Positions 1 through 10,615 are shown, counted from the first letter of the stretch. The stretch is DNA of 64,000 nucleotides from Halichoerus grypus (GCF_964656455.1 NC_135718.1:132973966-133037965); one strand, 5' to 3'. A program made the numbers and translations. Notes: generated from the sequence alone by a model not told the origin.

Positions 1-415
1 GGTGGCTGGGTGATAGACATTGGGGAGGGTATGTGCTATAGTAGCCCTGTGAATTGTGTAAGACTGTTGAATCACAGACCTGTACCTCTGAAACAAATAA
101 TACATTATATGTTAAAAAAAAAAAAGAAGAAGATAGTAGGAAGAGAAAAATGAAGGGGGGGAATCGGAGGGGGAGACTAACCATGAGAGACTATGGACTC
201 TGAGAAACAAACTGAGGGTTCTACAGGGGAGTGGAGTGGGGGGATGGGTTAGCCTGGTGATGGGTATTAAAGAGGGCACGTTCAGCATGGAGCACTGGGT
301 GTTATATGCAAACAATGAATCATGGAACTCTACATCAAAAACTAATGATGTAATGTATGGTGATTAACATAACAGAATAAAATAAAATTTCAAAAAAATA
401 AATAAAGAAAAACTC
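1..415 (+). mobile_element. Young carnivore L1, 3' end (left edge outside window)
   Basis: This is the 3' untranslated end of a young LINE-1. It shows the carnivore L1 signature blocks in order: the GACTGTTGAATCACAGACC block (65-83), the purine-rich GGGGGGAATCGGAGG stretch, ACTCTGAGAAACAAACTGAGG, GATGGGTATTAAAGAGGGCAC, and the AATAAAATAAAA end near 375-410. The same blocks recur in the copy at 3462-3806, which starts near the same point. The element enters from the left edge, so its 5' truncation point and left target-site duplication are not visible. The internal A-run near 113-125 and the GA-rich part are normal for this 3' UTR. It has no coding capacity; the reverse-strand open frame across it is a by-product. 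Confidence 0.88.
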
Positions 416-842
416 CCTAATAAATAAGGCTAAATTTCTGTAAAAAAAACCAAAACCAAAACAAAACATTTAGAATCAGTTAGACCCTGCTCTTCCATCA
501 CCACCTGCCCCCCAGATCTACTACTCATCTCAATAGGGAGACAAAAGGTAAATCCTGGGCAAAAATTGACAAAGGGATTCCAGGATGTTGAACACACTTG
601 AGAACAGGAATTATTTAAAACAGGAAAGAGTATCAGCCTCTGTCCTCTACACAAATCTCAGGAATCTGAGAGCCAGGCTGCTGCCTTGCGCACTACGGTC
701 TTTTGATGCCCACACAAGTGAGTGAGACAGCATTTACTGAAGGGGTTAACACTACAGGTTTGATCCTTGCGGGATCACTTTATTCTCAAACCCAAGGATC
801 TATATTCCCTGCCCATAAATACAAAGCATCTCACCACCTTTT
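416..842. other. Unique spacer, no feature seen
   Basis: AT-rich sequence between the L1 end and the next SINE. I see no repeat family, no convincing exon and no regulatory motif that I would defend. Confidence 0.5.
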
Positions 843-1078
843 CACTACTCTGAAATTTCTTTTTTTTTTTTTTTTAAGATTTTATTTATTTATTTGACAC
901 AGAGAGACACAGCGAGAGAGGGAACACAAGCAAGGGGATGGGAGAGGGAGAAGCAGGCTTCCCGTGCAGGGAGCCTGATGCGGGGTTCGATCCCAGGATC
1001 CTGGGATCATGACCTGAGCCAAAGGCAGACACTTAACGACTGAGCCACCCAGGCACCCTCCACTACTCTGAAATTTCT
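843..1078 (-). mobile_element. Young CAN-SINE with perfect 18-bp target duplication
   Basis: Antisense SINEC element. Read on the minus strand it has the tRNA-derived head (GAGCCACCCAGGCACCC at its right end on the plus strand), the Pol III box region, the CT-rich middle, and an (AATAA)n tail followed by an A-run, seen here as the T-run at about 858-875. The element body is about 861-1060. It is flanked by a perfect 18-bp duplication, CACTACTCTGAAATTTCT, at 843-860 and 1061-1078. That marks L1-mediated insertion and, being undecayed, a fairly recent one. The B-box region reads GGGTTCGATCC on the plus strand. Confidence 0.95.
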
Positions 1079-2590
1079 AATGGGAGCCAGAAACCACCAT
1101 GTTTTTTAAGCAAAGTCTTCAACACAAAAGAGAATACTAAAATAACAGGGAGAGAACAGCAATTTAGAGGGGACGCGTAAGGAAGGGAGTAGAAGAATCA
1201 CTGAAACGAACTAAAATTAGTCTCATTTAGAGACAAGAGAAAATGTTATCTCCATAAATAGGGACATGATGTTACAAAAAGAAACAATCCAAGAATGGGA
1301 CACTTCAGAAGTTTTTCAGAGTGAAAAAGCCAGTCACATACTAGTGATAAGAAATCAGAATGACATCGGACTTCTATGCAGCTACATTGGATTGTAGAAG
1401 ACAGAGAGACCCGCCTTCTCAATCTGGAAGTAAAAATAAAACAAACTTGCCAACTTTGAATTTTATACTCAGTCTCCCATGTGGGATATAGAATAGAGAC
1501 AATGTAAATTGTCAACACACTTAAGTTTTATCCATTCTTTTCTCAAGAAGCTCCTGGAAAGTGAAATCTAAGCAGTAGAACAAATGAAGAGGTATTCAAC
1601 TCAAGAGAAAGCTAGAGGAATGTCTAGGATGATGGTAGAGCAGATAGGACAAAAATCAGAAATCCTGGGTCATGGGTCTCAGCAAGTCATATCTCCAAGA
1701 CCAAAACAAGCAAATAAAACCCTGAAGATCACCCGAAGTGTGTGCTGACATTGAGAGAGGTTCTACGTAACTTTTGGTTTGGGAAGAAACCATAATGAGT
1801 ATATTAATAAATATTCAAATCTAAATAAGCAATTATTAATTCTGCATAACAAATGATAACAGAATAATGCAATTTTAGTGTAGAATTTATCACTGGTATT
1901 ATAATATAAATAGTGCCAAACTTGTGATACAACTAGTAAGAAAATAAAGGAAGAAAATGCTTTTGTGAACATGCATGATTGTGAGAGTGTGTTCTGTCTA
2001 TATGTGAATCTTCTTGGTGAAGAATGCTGTAAGTGTTCAAATGTCATCTTCCATAGAGAAAAGGCAAAGGTGCCACGAACTGAAAAATCAAGAGAGAGCA
2101 GAATATGAATAATATTGAGTATTTATAGGTAGGTAAATAAATAAATGGCTAAAATAATTAAGGGGATTGTTTCTGGAAGTGTTATTTGGATATGGGATGG
2201 AGTTTTCACTATAAATTTGGCAACATTATATGCATTTAAAAACCATGTACCTGTGTTACTTTGATAAAGCAATTTTTAAAAATAGCATAAAATATGTTGA
2301 AACTTGTTGGAAGAAAAAAAAACTCTAAGTCAAGTCATCACCAAATGCATATTAAGGCTCTGATATACCAAAGTTTCATTTTCATAAATGTGATCATACA
2401 TTAGAAAGAGTTAAATAACGACTGGTTCCTTTGGGGAAGAGCTAAAGGTAAGAAGTAAGGTTTTGGCATAAGTATTTTTTTCTAGGAAAACTCTGCTGAA
2501 TGCATAAACGTTGGTTCAGTGTTCATCATATTTGCTATCATAACACCCTAAATATTCCTATCATAGTCAATACACATACAATTGTGACTA
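1079..2590. other. Unique AT-rich stretch, nothing supported
   Basis: No repeat family I can name, no splice-flanked open frame and no CpG cluster. The open frames here (at most 94 codons) show no recognisable protein. Confidence 0.5.
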
Positions 2591-2594
2591 GTCT

Positions 2595-2738
2595 GCTCTC
2601 TGTTTGCCATCAAACTGAATCTCAACAAGGGTAGGAACTGAGTCTGTCATGTTAATCCCTATATTCCCATCACCTGATAAGCAGCTGTTACAGCACTAGC
2701 CCTCAATATATATTTGTTGAATTAATGTTGAATTAATG
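2595..2738 (+). mobile_element. L2 LINE 3' end fragment
   Basis: Decayed L2 3' terminus. It matches the family's closing pattern: an 'AGGGTAGGAACTGAGTCTGTC' type block, then 'CCCATCACCTGATAAGCAG', then a CTCAATATATATTTGTTGAATT end that corresponds to the CTCAATAAATATTTGTTGAAT terminus of L2. The divergence is high, as expected of a repeat that predates the carnivores. The inverted SINE structure abuts it on the right. Confidence 0.65.
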
Positions 2739-2999
2739 AGATGTCTCTTTTTATTTTTTATTTATTTTTTATTTATTTTATTTTTTAGTTTTTTAAAGAT
2801 TTTATTTATTTATTTGACAGAGAGAGACACAGCGAGAGAGGGAATACAAGCAGGGGGAGTGGGAGAGGGAGAAGCAGGCTTCCCGCGGAGCAGGGAGCCC
2901 GATGCGGGGCCCGATCCCAGGACCCTGGGATCAGGACCTGAGCCGAAGGCAGACGCTTAACGACTGAGCCACCCAGGCGCCCCCAGACAAAACATTTCT
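2739..2999 (-). mobile_element. CAN-SINE, left arm of an inverted pair
   Basis: Antisense SINEC copy. An AT-rich tail (about 2753-2800) leads into the body and ends at the head near 2984 with ACCCAGGCGCCCC. On its left lies AGATGTCTCTTTTT (2739-2752) and on its right AGACAAAACATTTCT (2985-2999), which are not copies of each other, so there is no ordinary target duplication. Its body (about 165 bp) is identical to the reverse complement of the neighbour at 3017-3216. Both carry the same four differences from the other SINEs of the window, including GGGCCCGATCCC where others have CTCGATCCC, a change in the Pol III B box. See the findings for the rearrangement this implies. Confidence 0.92.
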
Positions 3000-3231
3000 A
3001 TTAAAAAGAGACATCTTGGGCGCTGGGTGGCTCAGTCGTTAAGCGTCTGCCTTCGGCTCAGGTCCTGATCCCAGGGTCCTGGGATCGGGCCCCGCATCGG
3101 GCTCCCTGCTCCGCGGGAAGCCTGCTTCTCCCTCTCCCACTCCCCCTGCTTGTATTCCCTCTCTCGCTGTGTCTCTCTCTGTCAAATAAATAAAATCTTT
3201 AAAAAAAAAAAAAAAAAGAAATGTTTTGTCT
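3000..3231 (+). mobile_element. CAN-SINE, right arm of an inverted pair
   Basis: Sense SINEC copy with head at about 3017 (TGGGCGCTGGGTGGCTCAG, lacking bases compared with the usual GGGGCGCCTGGGTGG) and an A-run tail ending near 3217. It is preceded by AAAAAGAGACATCT (3003-3016), the exact reverse complement of 2739-2752. It is followed by AGAAATGTTTTGTCT (3217-3231), the exact reverse complement of 2985-2999. So each arm carries the flank expected of the other, inverted. The A-run tail differs from the longer mixed A/T tail of the left arm. Confidence 0.92.
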
Positions 3232-3446
3232 GGTTAAAGAGATAGAAAACTATAAATTCAATCATTAGGTCTGTTGTCCAAAATGTCATCATTTAAGGCC
3301 TCAAGTCAGTAAACCAAGAGTTAATACCTAGCCTAACTGCAGTCAACCCCCCAGAAACATACCAGTCAACACGGGAATTTCCTGGACTGCATTAGGGAAT
3401 TTACTGATGGGCCCGTTTTGTTCACCCTGGGAAGGCAACCTTGCCT

Positions 3447-3821
3447 AAAATAATGAATTCTGTGTAAGACTGTTGAATCACAGATCTGTACCTCTGAAAC
3501 AAATAATACATTATATGTTAAAAAAAAGAAGATAGTAGGAAGGGAAGAATGAAGCGGGGGAGATTGGAGGGGGAGATGAACCATGGGAGACTATGGACTC
3601 TGAGAAACAAACTGAGGGTTCTGGAGGGGAGGGGAGTGGGGGGATGGGTTAGCCTGGTGATGGGTATTAAAGAGGGCACACTCTGCATGGAGCACTGGGT
3701 GTTACACACAAACAATGAATCATGGAACACTACATCAAAAACTAATGATGTAATGTATGGTAATTAACATAACATAATAAAATAAAAAATGCAAAAAAAA
3801 ATAAATAAAATAATGAATTCT
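3447..3821 (+). mobile_element. Young L1, strongly 5'-truncated, with 15-bp target duplication
   Basis: Only about 345 bp of the L1 3' UTR are present (3462-3806), starting at GTGTAAGACTGTTGAATC and ending in AATAAAATAAAAAATGC plus an A-rich tail. It is flanked by AAAATAATGAATTCT at 3447-3461 and 3807-3821, a perfect duplication. It is closely similar to the copy at 1-415. It is a dead-on-arrival insertion with no coding capacity; the open frames on either strand here are fortuitous. Confidence 0.95.
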
Positions 3822-5284
3822 TTGGTAATAATTTTCTTTTTTTCTACTCCCTCTCTGCCTTTAAAAACCTTTCCTTTTAGCCCTTGGGAGTTCCATTCTA
3901 TTTGCTGGATGGGATGCTTCCCAATTTGTGAGTTGATTAATAAAGCCAATTAGATTTTTTAAATTTACCATATTCAATTTCTGTTATTTAACAGGTTTTA
4001 GAATTATATCATTGACTTTTGCTCATTTTTTAATCTTCTGGATTGTAAGCTATTTTACAATCTAAAATTATTTTGAGAAGTATTCTCATCACAGTCTCTT
4101 GGCATATTTTAGACACATTTGCAAATCAGTGGCCATTTGTGAATTTACATTATTGTCCTAATTTCATTAGTTTTTATTAGGAAGCATGGAATCAAGAAGG
4201 AAATGTAATAATATTGGTTTAAAAAGGGCAAAAAAACATTCATTACTCTTTGATTAAATTTCTAATCAGTATTCATTTCCAGTTTCTTCCAAGTTACACT
4301 AGAACATAGCAAATAAAAAACAAATCACTAAGCCTGGCAATATTTAAAATATGAATGTCACTTTCCAAATTCATTATTTTCTTTTCCTCAAGGCAACAGA
4401 CAGCTTAGCTTTCATGGCAAGAAAAATAGTTCCTCTGTGGTCATTTCTATGCATTAAAAGATTTTAAATTTTCTAAGACATTATTCCAGCTTGATCTAAC
4501 AAATGCTGAAGGCAAACACGGACTATTTACAGTATACTTTTTCTGCAACTGAACGGCTTTTACTATATTATCCTCATACCTGTTAGTACATCCAATAATA
4601 GGAGAGCCTTTCCACCTTTAAATGTTGTTTATTTCACTAATTTAATATATGACATAGACCTTCGTTTTTGAAAACTGCGTCAATATCTTCCCCTGAAGGA
4701 AGGTGAGCTGAGAAAAAAAGAGTACTCTTTATTTTCTTCCATTGCTTAAGATCCTTGTTAGAGTCACACTGCTAGGAGTATCCCATAAATGAATCCAAAG
4801 ACAGTTTAATGTTGCAATTTTCTGCAGTACTGTTAAATATTATAGTAGTGCCTAATTCATTTAAATCTATAAAACTGATCCTTAACATTATATTTTTAAT
4901 TTAAAATTTATGGCTAGAATAGAAAAAAAGAAAGAAGCATTTATCTGAATCCTTAATACTTATTTATCTGAACCTGAATAGACAAATCTTCAAATTGCTG
5001 GTGATTTTTCCTTAGCATTTGAATCTAGACTTTTTTTAAGTTTTTAAAATTTTATTACTCAGTCTTTATTCTGGAATATTTATCTTAAACCTCTTTTCTT
5101 ATACAATTTTCTGGGTTATAAATATGTAATTGTTCTCCCTAGGTTGGACTTCAAAGCACTGTCCTTGAACCGTCCTTTGTTATTTTTAAAAGAATAGTCA
5201 ATACATTTCCATAGAGTTGTGATGAGATTAATAAAATAGGTCTGACTTCCAACAAATGAAACTTCTAGGATTTAAATATGCAAC
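3822..5284. other. Unique AT-rich stretch, nothing supported
   Basis: Very AT-rich and without recognisable repeats or exons. It has frequent short T-runs and A-runs but no tandem array. Confidence 0.5.
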
Positions 5285-5480
5285 GTCTGTCAACTAGATT
5301 CACTCAATCAGTTCTCACAATAGCATATGGCATATGTATTTTATTATTTTTCCCATTTTACTGAATTTTTTTAAGGTTCAGAAATTTCTCCAAGGCCTTG
5401 CAGCTCTTAAGTATGAAGTTAAGATTCTTGTCCAATAAGTTTGACTCCACTACGTAGGTACTTAACCTTTATGCTATTTG
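5285..5480 (+). mobile_element. MIR SINE, decayed
   Basis: Ancient MIR element in sense orientation. The order of motifs fits the family: 'CACTCAATCAGTTCTCACAA', then 'TTTTTCCCATTTTACTGAA', then 'TTTCTCCAAGGCCTTGCAG' (the family's 'TTGCCCAAGGTCACACAG' region), then 'TTTGACTCCACTACGTAGG' and 'CTTAACCTTTATGCTAT'. It is heavily diverged, and the boundaries are approximate. Confidence 0.72.
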
Positions 5481-6020
5481 GTGTAAAATGTTACATTTGT
5501 ACAATGCTCATCTGTAAAGTATATAGTAATTATTTCTTATGAGCTTCAGAATGTCTTTGCTTCCAAAAAAGTACAATATAAAAGTGGGCTGGTAAAATTT
5601 TATCTCTTTTTAATTTAGTGACTAATGTATTCCCCACACATATATGTTCAGATTATCTGGAAGATTATGTTACTATTAGGGAACACTGCTGCTACACAAT
5701 GCATTTGATTTACAATGGAATCATTAAGTGATCATGCAAAACTTGTGTTCAGCTAATTTTAGCAATATTCTTCCAAAGGGCACCTGCTGACCCCTGAGGA
5801 CATCTAGATACAATCCAGGGAATCACCAACAAGTATGAAAACTTTGCTTTAAGTGAATTAAAAAAAAAAACAAAAACAAAATTGAGTTCTTTATTTTGCT
5901 TGAATGGCATTTCCAATCTGATTGATAAAGCAAGACCTGCCTTCATTAATCGAAGAGACACCTTAAGTTGTAACCTAACTAAGGTTAAATTGGCTTTTTG
6001 GTGAGTTACCAATAGAAACT
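5481..6020. other. Unique stretch, nothing supported
   Basis: No repeat or exon recognised. It includes a short A-run near 5861-5880 that creates a spurious reverse-strand frame. Confidence 0.45.
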
Positions 6021-6034
6021 ACACCAGGGGGCGT
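6021..6034 (+). promoter_or_regulatory. CTCF-like binding motif
   Basis: ACACCAGGGGGCGT matches 12 of 14 positions of the CTCF core CCASYAGRKGGCRS, including the complete AGGGGGC heart. The motif points along the plus strand. It stands in unique, non-SINE sequence, which matters because many carnivore CTCF sites lie in CAN-SINEs. Occupancy cannot be judged from sequence. Confidence 0.45.
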
Positions 6035-7010
6035 GGTCACACAAAGGAAACATTATTTGCAGCAAATAAGGAGATCACAGGGAATAACTTCCAAAGCTGT
6101 GACTTCCTGAGCAAGGGTGAGTGTGTTCCTCTTGTTTAGGGTTAGGATGAATATTCAGAAAGGGGACCTTTGTCATCACCTATTAAAGTGGGCATGAGGT
6201 TGCACAGGTGTACTTAGAACCTATACATGCAGTTAATATGTTAATGACCCTTGTGGTCCTCCTGGGGTGGAGACTTTAACATTATAATGAAGCAGAGCTA
6301 ACTGTCCAACAAGGAAGGGCTGTGGGCTGCTCCCAAAGCCAATATTAATCAAATGTATATTTACTTAGCCTTCAACCTTTAGGCTATAAAAGTTTATTAT
6401 ATTAACACCATAGTTTAAGTAATATTCTTGAAAATATTAAATGTCTTATACACCGGTAATTACTTTTAACTTATTTCCAAAAGGAAAATTAACAATTTAA
6501 AGAATATGACTTTTTCTGGATACAACTAAAGTCTTTCAGAAAGTGAGAACTAATTTGTGCTTCCATTAGCAGTGTTTTTTTTTTTCCTCTCAACAAAGCT
6601 AACAAAAGGTGAATATTATCAGATTTTAAAATTGTTAGTTTGATTCTCATAGATTTTATTTTTATCTACTTATTTTCAAATAGAATTTACATTTTTCATT
6701 AACGTGGGCTTCTGTTTCTAGTCTACGATTTTTTGTTTATATTCTTTGCCACTATCTCTACTGGATTTATATTTTTAAATGATTTGTAAATACATTTCAG
6801 TTATGGCTGGTAATTTTATAAATGTCATTCTTGCTGCAGCTACATCCTGTTTAGGGATTTGTTCTGAAATTTTTGTGATTTTTTTTTTAAGTTCCAAAGT
6901 TTTAATACTTAAAAGTCAAATTTATCTTTCGTGAACATTTTATTTCATTTGTGATTTGAAATTTATTCCTAATTAACTCCTAATTAATTATTAAGTATTA
7001 CTTATTACAA

Positions 7011-7043
7011 TTAATTATAATAATTATAATTATTCTTAATTAA
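7011..7043. repeat. AT-only near-palindrome
   Basis: The run begins TTAATTATAATAATTATAAT and closes with TTCTTAATTAA. It reads nearly the same on both strands around an ATAATTATAATTAT centre. It could extrude or arise from slippage, and no function is implied. Confidence 0.6.
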
Positions 7044-7556
7044 AAGATTGAACATTTTATTTATAACTTCTTTTATTTTAGATTTATTCTTTCTGGACTC
7101 TTTATGGTATGAGAGACTTTCGTCTCAAATAATAAACTTCCCAGTATAGTTCTTACTTTTTCCATTCCTTTGTGATGGATTACATAAATTAATAATCATA
7201 ATAATCTATACGTCTATCTGTAGTTGGCCTATATTTTTACCTATGCCTGGATAAAATAAACTGCATGAGGGTTATTCTATTCCATTGAATATCTTCCTAG
7301 GCTATATAAACTTTCAATATCACACACTTTTCCTTTTTTTTATATTGGTTCTCCCATATATGCACATATTTATTGTCTTTCTCAACTTTACCCTACCATC
7401 TCAAGGTGGAGACTTCGGTATACTTATCTTATGAAACTCTGTTTTGTCTGCTGTAGTTTTATTCCATATATGTACTTAATACACAGTTATAATTGAAACA
7501 AATAATGGTTAGATGTTTCTATTTCTAACCTTTAATCTTACTGGTAAGGATTTCAT

Positions 7557-7578
7557 ATGTGTGTGTGTGTGTGTGTGT
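7557..7578. repeat. (TG)n microsatellite
   Basis: About ten uninterrupted TG units preceded by ATA and followed by TAAG. It is short enough to be moderately polymorphic at most. Confidence 0.85.
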
Positions 7579-8194
7579 AAGTGTAATTCTGTGTGGTTTA
7601 GACATACAGATGGTTTGTCCAAAAGGTGGACAAAATGTAAACATAAAATGCAAACTGTGGCCTTTCTAAATAATTGATTTCTATTAAGTCAATAGGATTT
7701 TGTTTAATGTCTAATAAAAAGATATGTTATTTTCCTTTTTAAGAAGATTGACCATTTAATCTATCATCAAAACTGGGACACTTTTAAGAGTGGAAAGAAG
7801 CACCATTAATAATTTCACTTGTCAACAGGCATAATCTGAGCCTGTCTCAGGAAAGCTAGATGACAATACGTGCTTCACTGCCATCTTCTAAGATTTAATG
7901 TCTGCCATCGTGCTGTCTGTTTTTCTCAACCTTGGGGATAGTTAACAGATAGTAGTTAATTAGACAATTTGCGGCCTCTGTAGGCACGTATGATCAAAGC
8001 CAATATTTCAGTTACAAGTTGCTCAATACAATACAGCAATCTAGAGTGTTATTTTTTTGGGCAAATAGTTAAATAAAGTTGTACAAACGCATAAGCAGAC
8101 ATTATACAGAAGGAAAGCTTAAAAAATAATACAACATTTCGTGTATTTAAACACCCATTTACTATACTCAGGGTCATCTGTAGATCAGCGACTG

Positions 8195-8570
8195 TAGTTC
8201 AGCGACTCAAGTTTATTTTCTCATTTTTTACACATGTAAGTCATTGGCAGTACATCAAAACTAATCACATTTAGAAGTTACTCAGAATTTGGATCACAAA
8301 AAAATTAGATTGTAAACCAAACATTAAAAACTGATTTTACAAATAAAAGTGTAAATGAAAAAGATTTTAGCTACCATCTCAGTAAGGTGGACTGATAAAA
8401 ACTTAGTCTAAAATAAGTGAGTATCTTTTTCAACATCGTTCTGAGGTTCTTTGTTATTCTTAATCTGTTTACTTAATTTGTGGGAGCAGGCATTTATAAT
8501 TTAACTGAAGTCAGCTTCTCTTCAGCATATTTATATAAAACGTATCTTTTTCAACTTGTTCAACTGCATC
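8195..8570 (-). other. Candidate terminal exon: 19 codons, stop, 3' UTR, AATAAA
   Basis: On the minus strand a pyrimidine-rich tract ends in TTTGTGTTTCTAG (acceptor at 8571-8572). From 8570 one frame runs GAT-GCA-GTT-GAA and onward for 19 codons, giving DAVEQVEKDTFYINMLKRS, and then TGA at 8513-8511. About 300 bp further on, AATAAA lies at 8217-8212 and a T/G-rich stretch follows. The peptide has a charged, coding-like composition, but I do not recognise the protein. The frame is chosen only because it stays open longest. No matching upstream exon was found in the window on the minus strand. It could equally be a chance acceptor in a gene desert or part of a pseudogene. Confidence 0.3.
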
Positions 8571-10615
8571 CTAGAAACACAAAAATATAAAATATTTGTA
8601 AATAATAATTTAACATCATTAAAATCTGAGAGACTGGCTGGATATTTTCAAATGCTGAATCATTTGAGCTGAATTGATTTTCCATCATAGGTAATAATTT
8701 CTTAGATATACAACCCCTTCAGAAATATAAGACAGATACTTTGAAATACTGAGTTTCAAACTAGGTACTTTTAATGCTTTCCCTGAAATATAATTTAATG
8801 TGAAATAGAAGTTCTAAAATTTAAATGAAAACTCTTAAAAATCATTAACAATTATACTTTTTCCCATTCTCTCTGTTCTCAAAAAGACACTCCAATTATT
8901 TGTAGCTCTGTGATTGATGAAAAAACACTGGAAAAGTAAGGTGAAAACTTTAGATATTCTCCGAAGAAAGTCATTATTCAACCATGAGGAATATTAAATC
9001 TTGATAAAGAGATCAATTACAAATAGCTCTGTATGTTCACTCAGAATTGTATGTTCCCAATAATGAACTGCATATCACCATTAGAAAGATTGGATATAAA
9101 TCATTGAGATTTGCCACAATGAAATCCAAGGAACAGATTATTATTATTATTCTTATTTGCCTTAGGTGTGCAATATAATGATTTCGATTTGTTTCAAGAC
9201 ACATAGTGAACATAAATCATGAGTTTAAAAGAAGTCACTTTTTTGCTCATTTTTACTTTTACCTTTAAACTCTGAAGCTTTTCTAGAAGCGGCAGACAAC
9301 ACAGTCCAACACAAATGGTATTCAATTCTCTGACCAATGAATCTAAATGTTTATCAAAGTATATTTGCATTAGAATGAAAGCACCCACCCTCCACAAAGC
9401 ACTAATTTAATATTTTATCTAATTATCCCATTTTATTCAATTAGATGAGGCTAAAACTGTGCACTTAAAAATACATTCATGCTGACAACATTTCTGAAGG
9501 TTAATTTTTCCCACCAAAGTAACTGGGAGTTGTCTCCCACTGACCTTCACTAACCCTTGTATAGGCAATCCCCCCCCCCAACACACACACAAATCTTCTT
9601 AAGGCACATGCTTTGGGTTCATATGGTAATGTCAAATCTCTTGAGGATGTTATGAGTGGAGCCTTAGAGAATAGTTTTCCTTCAAAAATTAACCAAGTTT
9701 TTCAATTTTTTTGTTTTTTTACTTGAAAGCAAAATCTAAAATATCTTTTTGTAGAAAAGTTTAGAATATTTTTCTGAAGCAATGGGATTGCATGCTACAA
9801 TAGTTTGGCATAAAAAAGCAACTTAGAGAATAAATTTAGAAGTGTGATATTTTTTATCCAATGACTTAGATTGGGGAACTGATGGGACAGGCTAGTGAGT
9901 AGATATCTGTAGAGATTGCTCATAATACTTTTGGTTGGATGTACTGTGTAAAGTCAAGCACTGCCTTGTTTAAATACATTTATAATACGGTTACACATTT
10001 ATTTTTAAGACAACTGGATTTAGATTTAGCTGTGCGTAAATATTTGAGAATGTGATCCATAGTTTATTCAGATTGTTTATTAGAAAAGAAAATGATTTAA
10101 AGAAAGGAGAAGGGATGAAAATAGTCCATGTTCTAACGATGATCCACAAAGCTTCTTTAATCTTCTTAAATATTTAAAGCAGCCTACTCTAAGAATGTGT
10201 ACCGATGATTTTTCTTAGATATATATGCTTAAATCTTATAAATCCAGATATATTAGTTATATCAATATATAAAATCCATCCCCTTTCAAATTAGTGTGTA
10301 ATAATGACTCAAAGTATGCTTCTTATGGAACAATGGTCACCTTATGATTCTTGAAACAGATTTTTTAATATAACCTGTTTATTATTTTAAATGCAGAAAA
10401 AAGAAGCAAAGCAAATAATTGATTCTCAGTCATTATAATTTCATTTTTAGAAACCACCAGCATTCTCAATTTTTTTATTTTCCTTTTGCAAATTATTGCA
10501 AGTAATAAAAAAACTTCTGTACACATGTTTGATATCCAATAGAGTATAGAGCTGGTGGGAAGTCTCACTGAATTACCCTATGTATGCATGCAATGTAAAT
10601 GTTGGACCTGTTTCC
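8571..10615. other. Unique AT-rich stretch, nothing supported
   Basis: No classified repeat. If the neighbouring exon is real, this would be its last intron. A C-run followed by (AC)n at about 9570-9592 is the only simple repeat of note. Confidence 0.45.

Larger units (their letters stand above)
2739..3231. repeat. Inverted SINE pair with inverted 32-bp spacer
   Basis: Composite structure. Call the left flank P (2739-2752) and the right flank Q (3217-3231). The spacer between the two SINEs (2985-3016) reads rc(Q)-ATT-rc(P). The unoccupied site was therefore very probably P-AAT-Q, and its copy now lies inverted between two head-to-head SINEs. The arms are about 200 bp each, so the locus can form a long hairpin. 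Such a structure is also prone to assembly error. Confidence 0.85.
6035..8190. other. Unique AT-rich stretch with minor simple repeats
   Basis: Mostly unclassified AT-rich sequence. It holds an AT-rich near-palindrome (7011-7043) and a short (TG)n at 7557-7578, listed separately. No exon recognised. Confidence 0.5.

Noticed and set aside
2736..2960. 74-codon plus-strand open frame over a SINE with RTERDTAREG-like residues
   Set aside because: This is the conceptual translation of an antisense CAN-SINE; the same peptide style recurs at 58569-58760 for the same reason.
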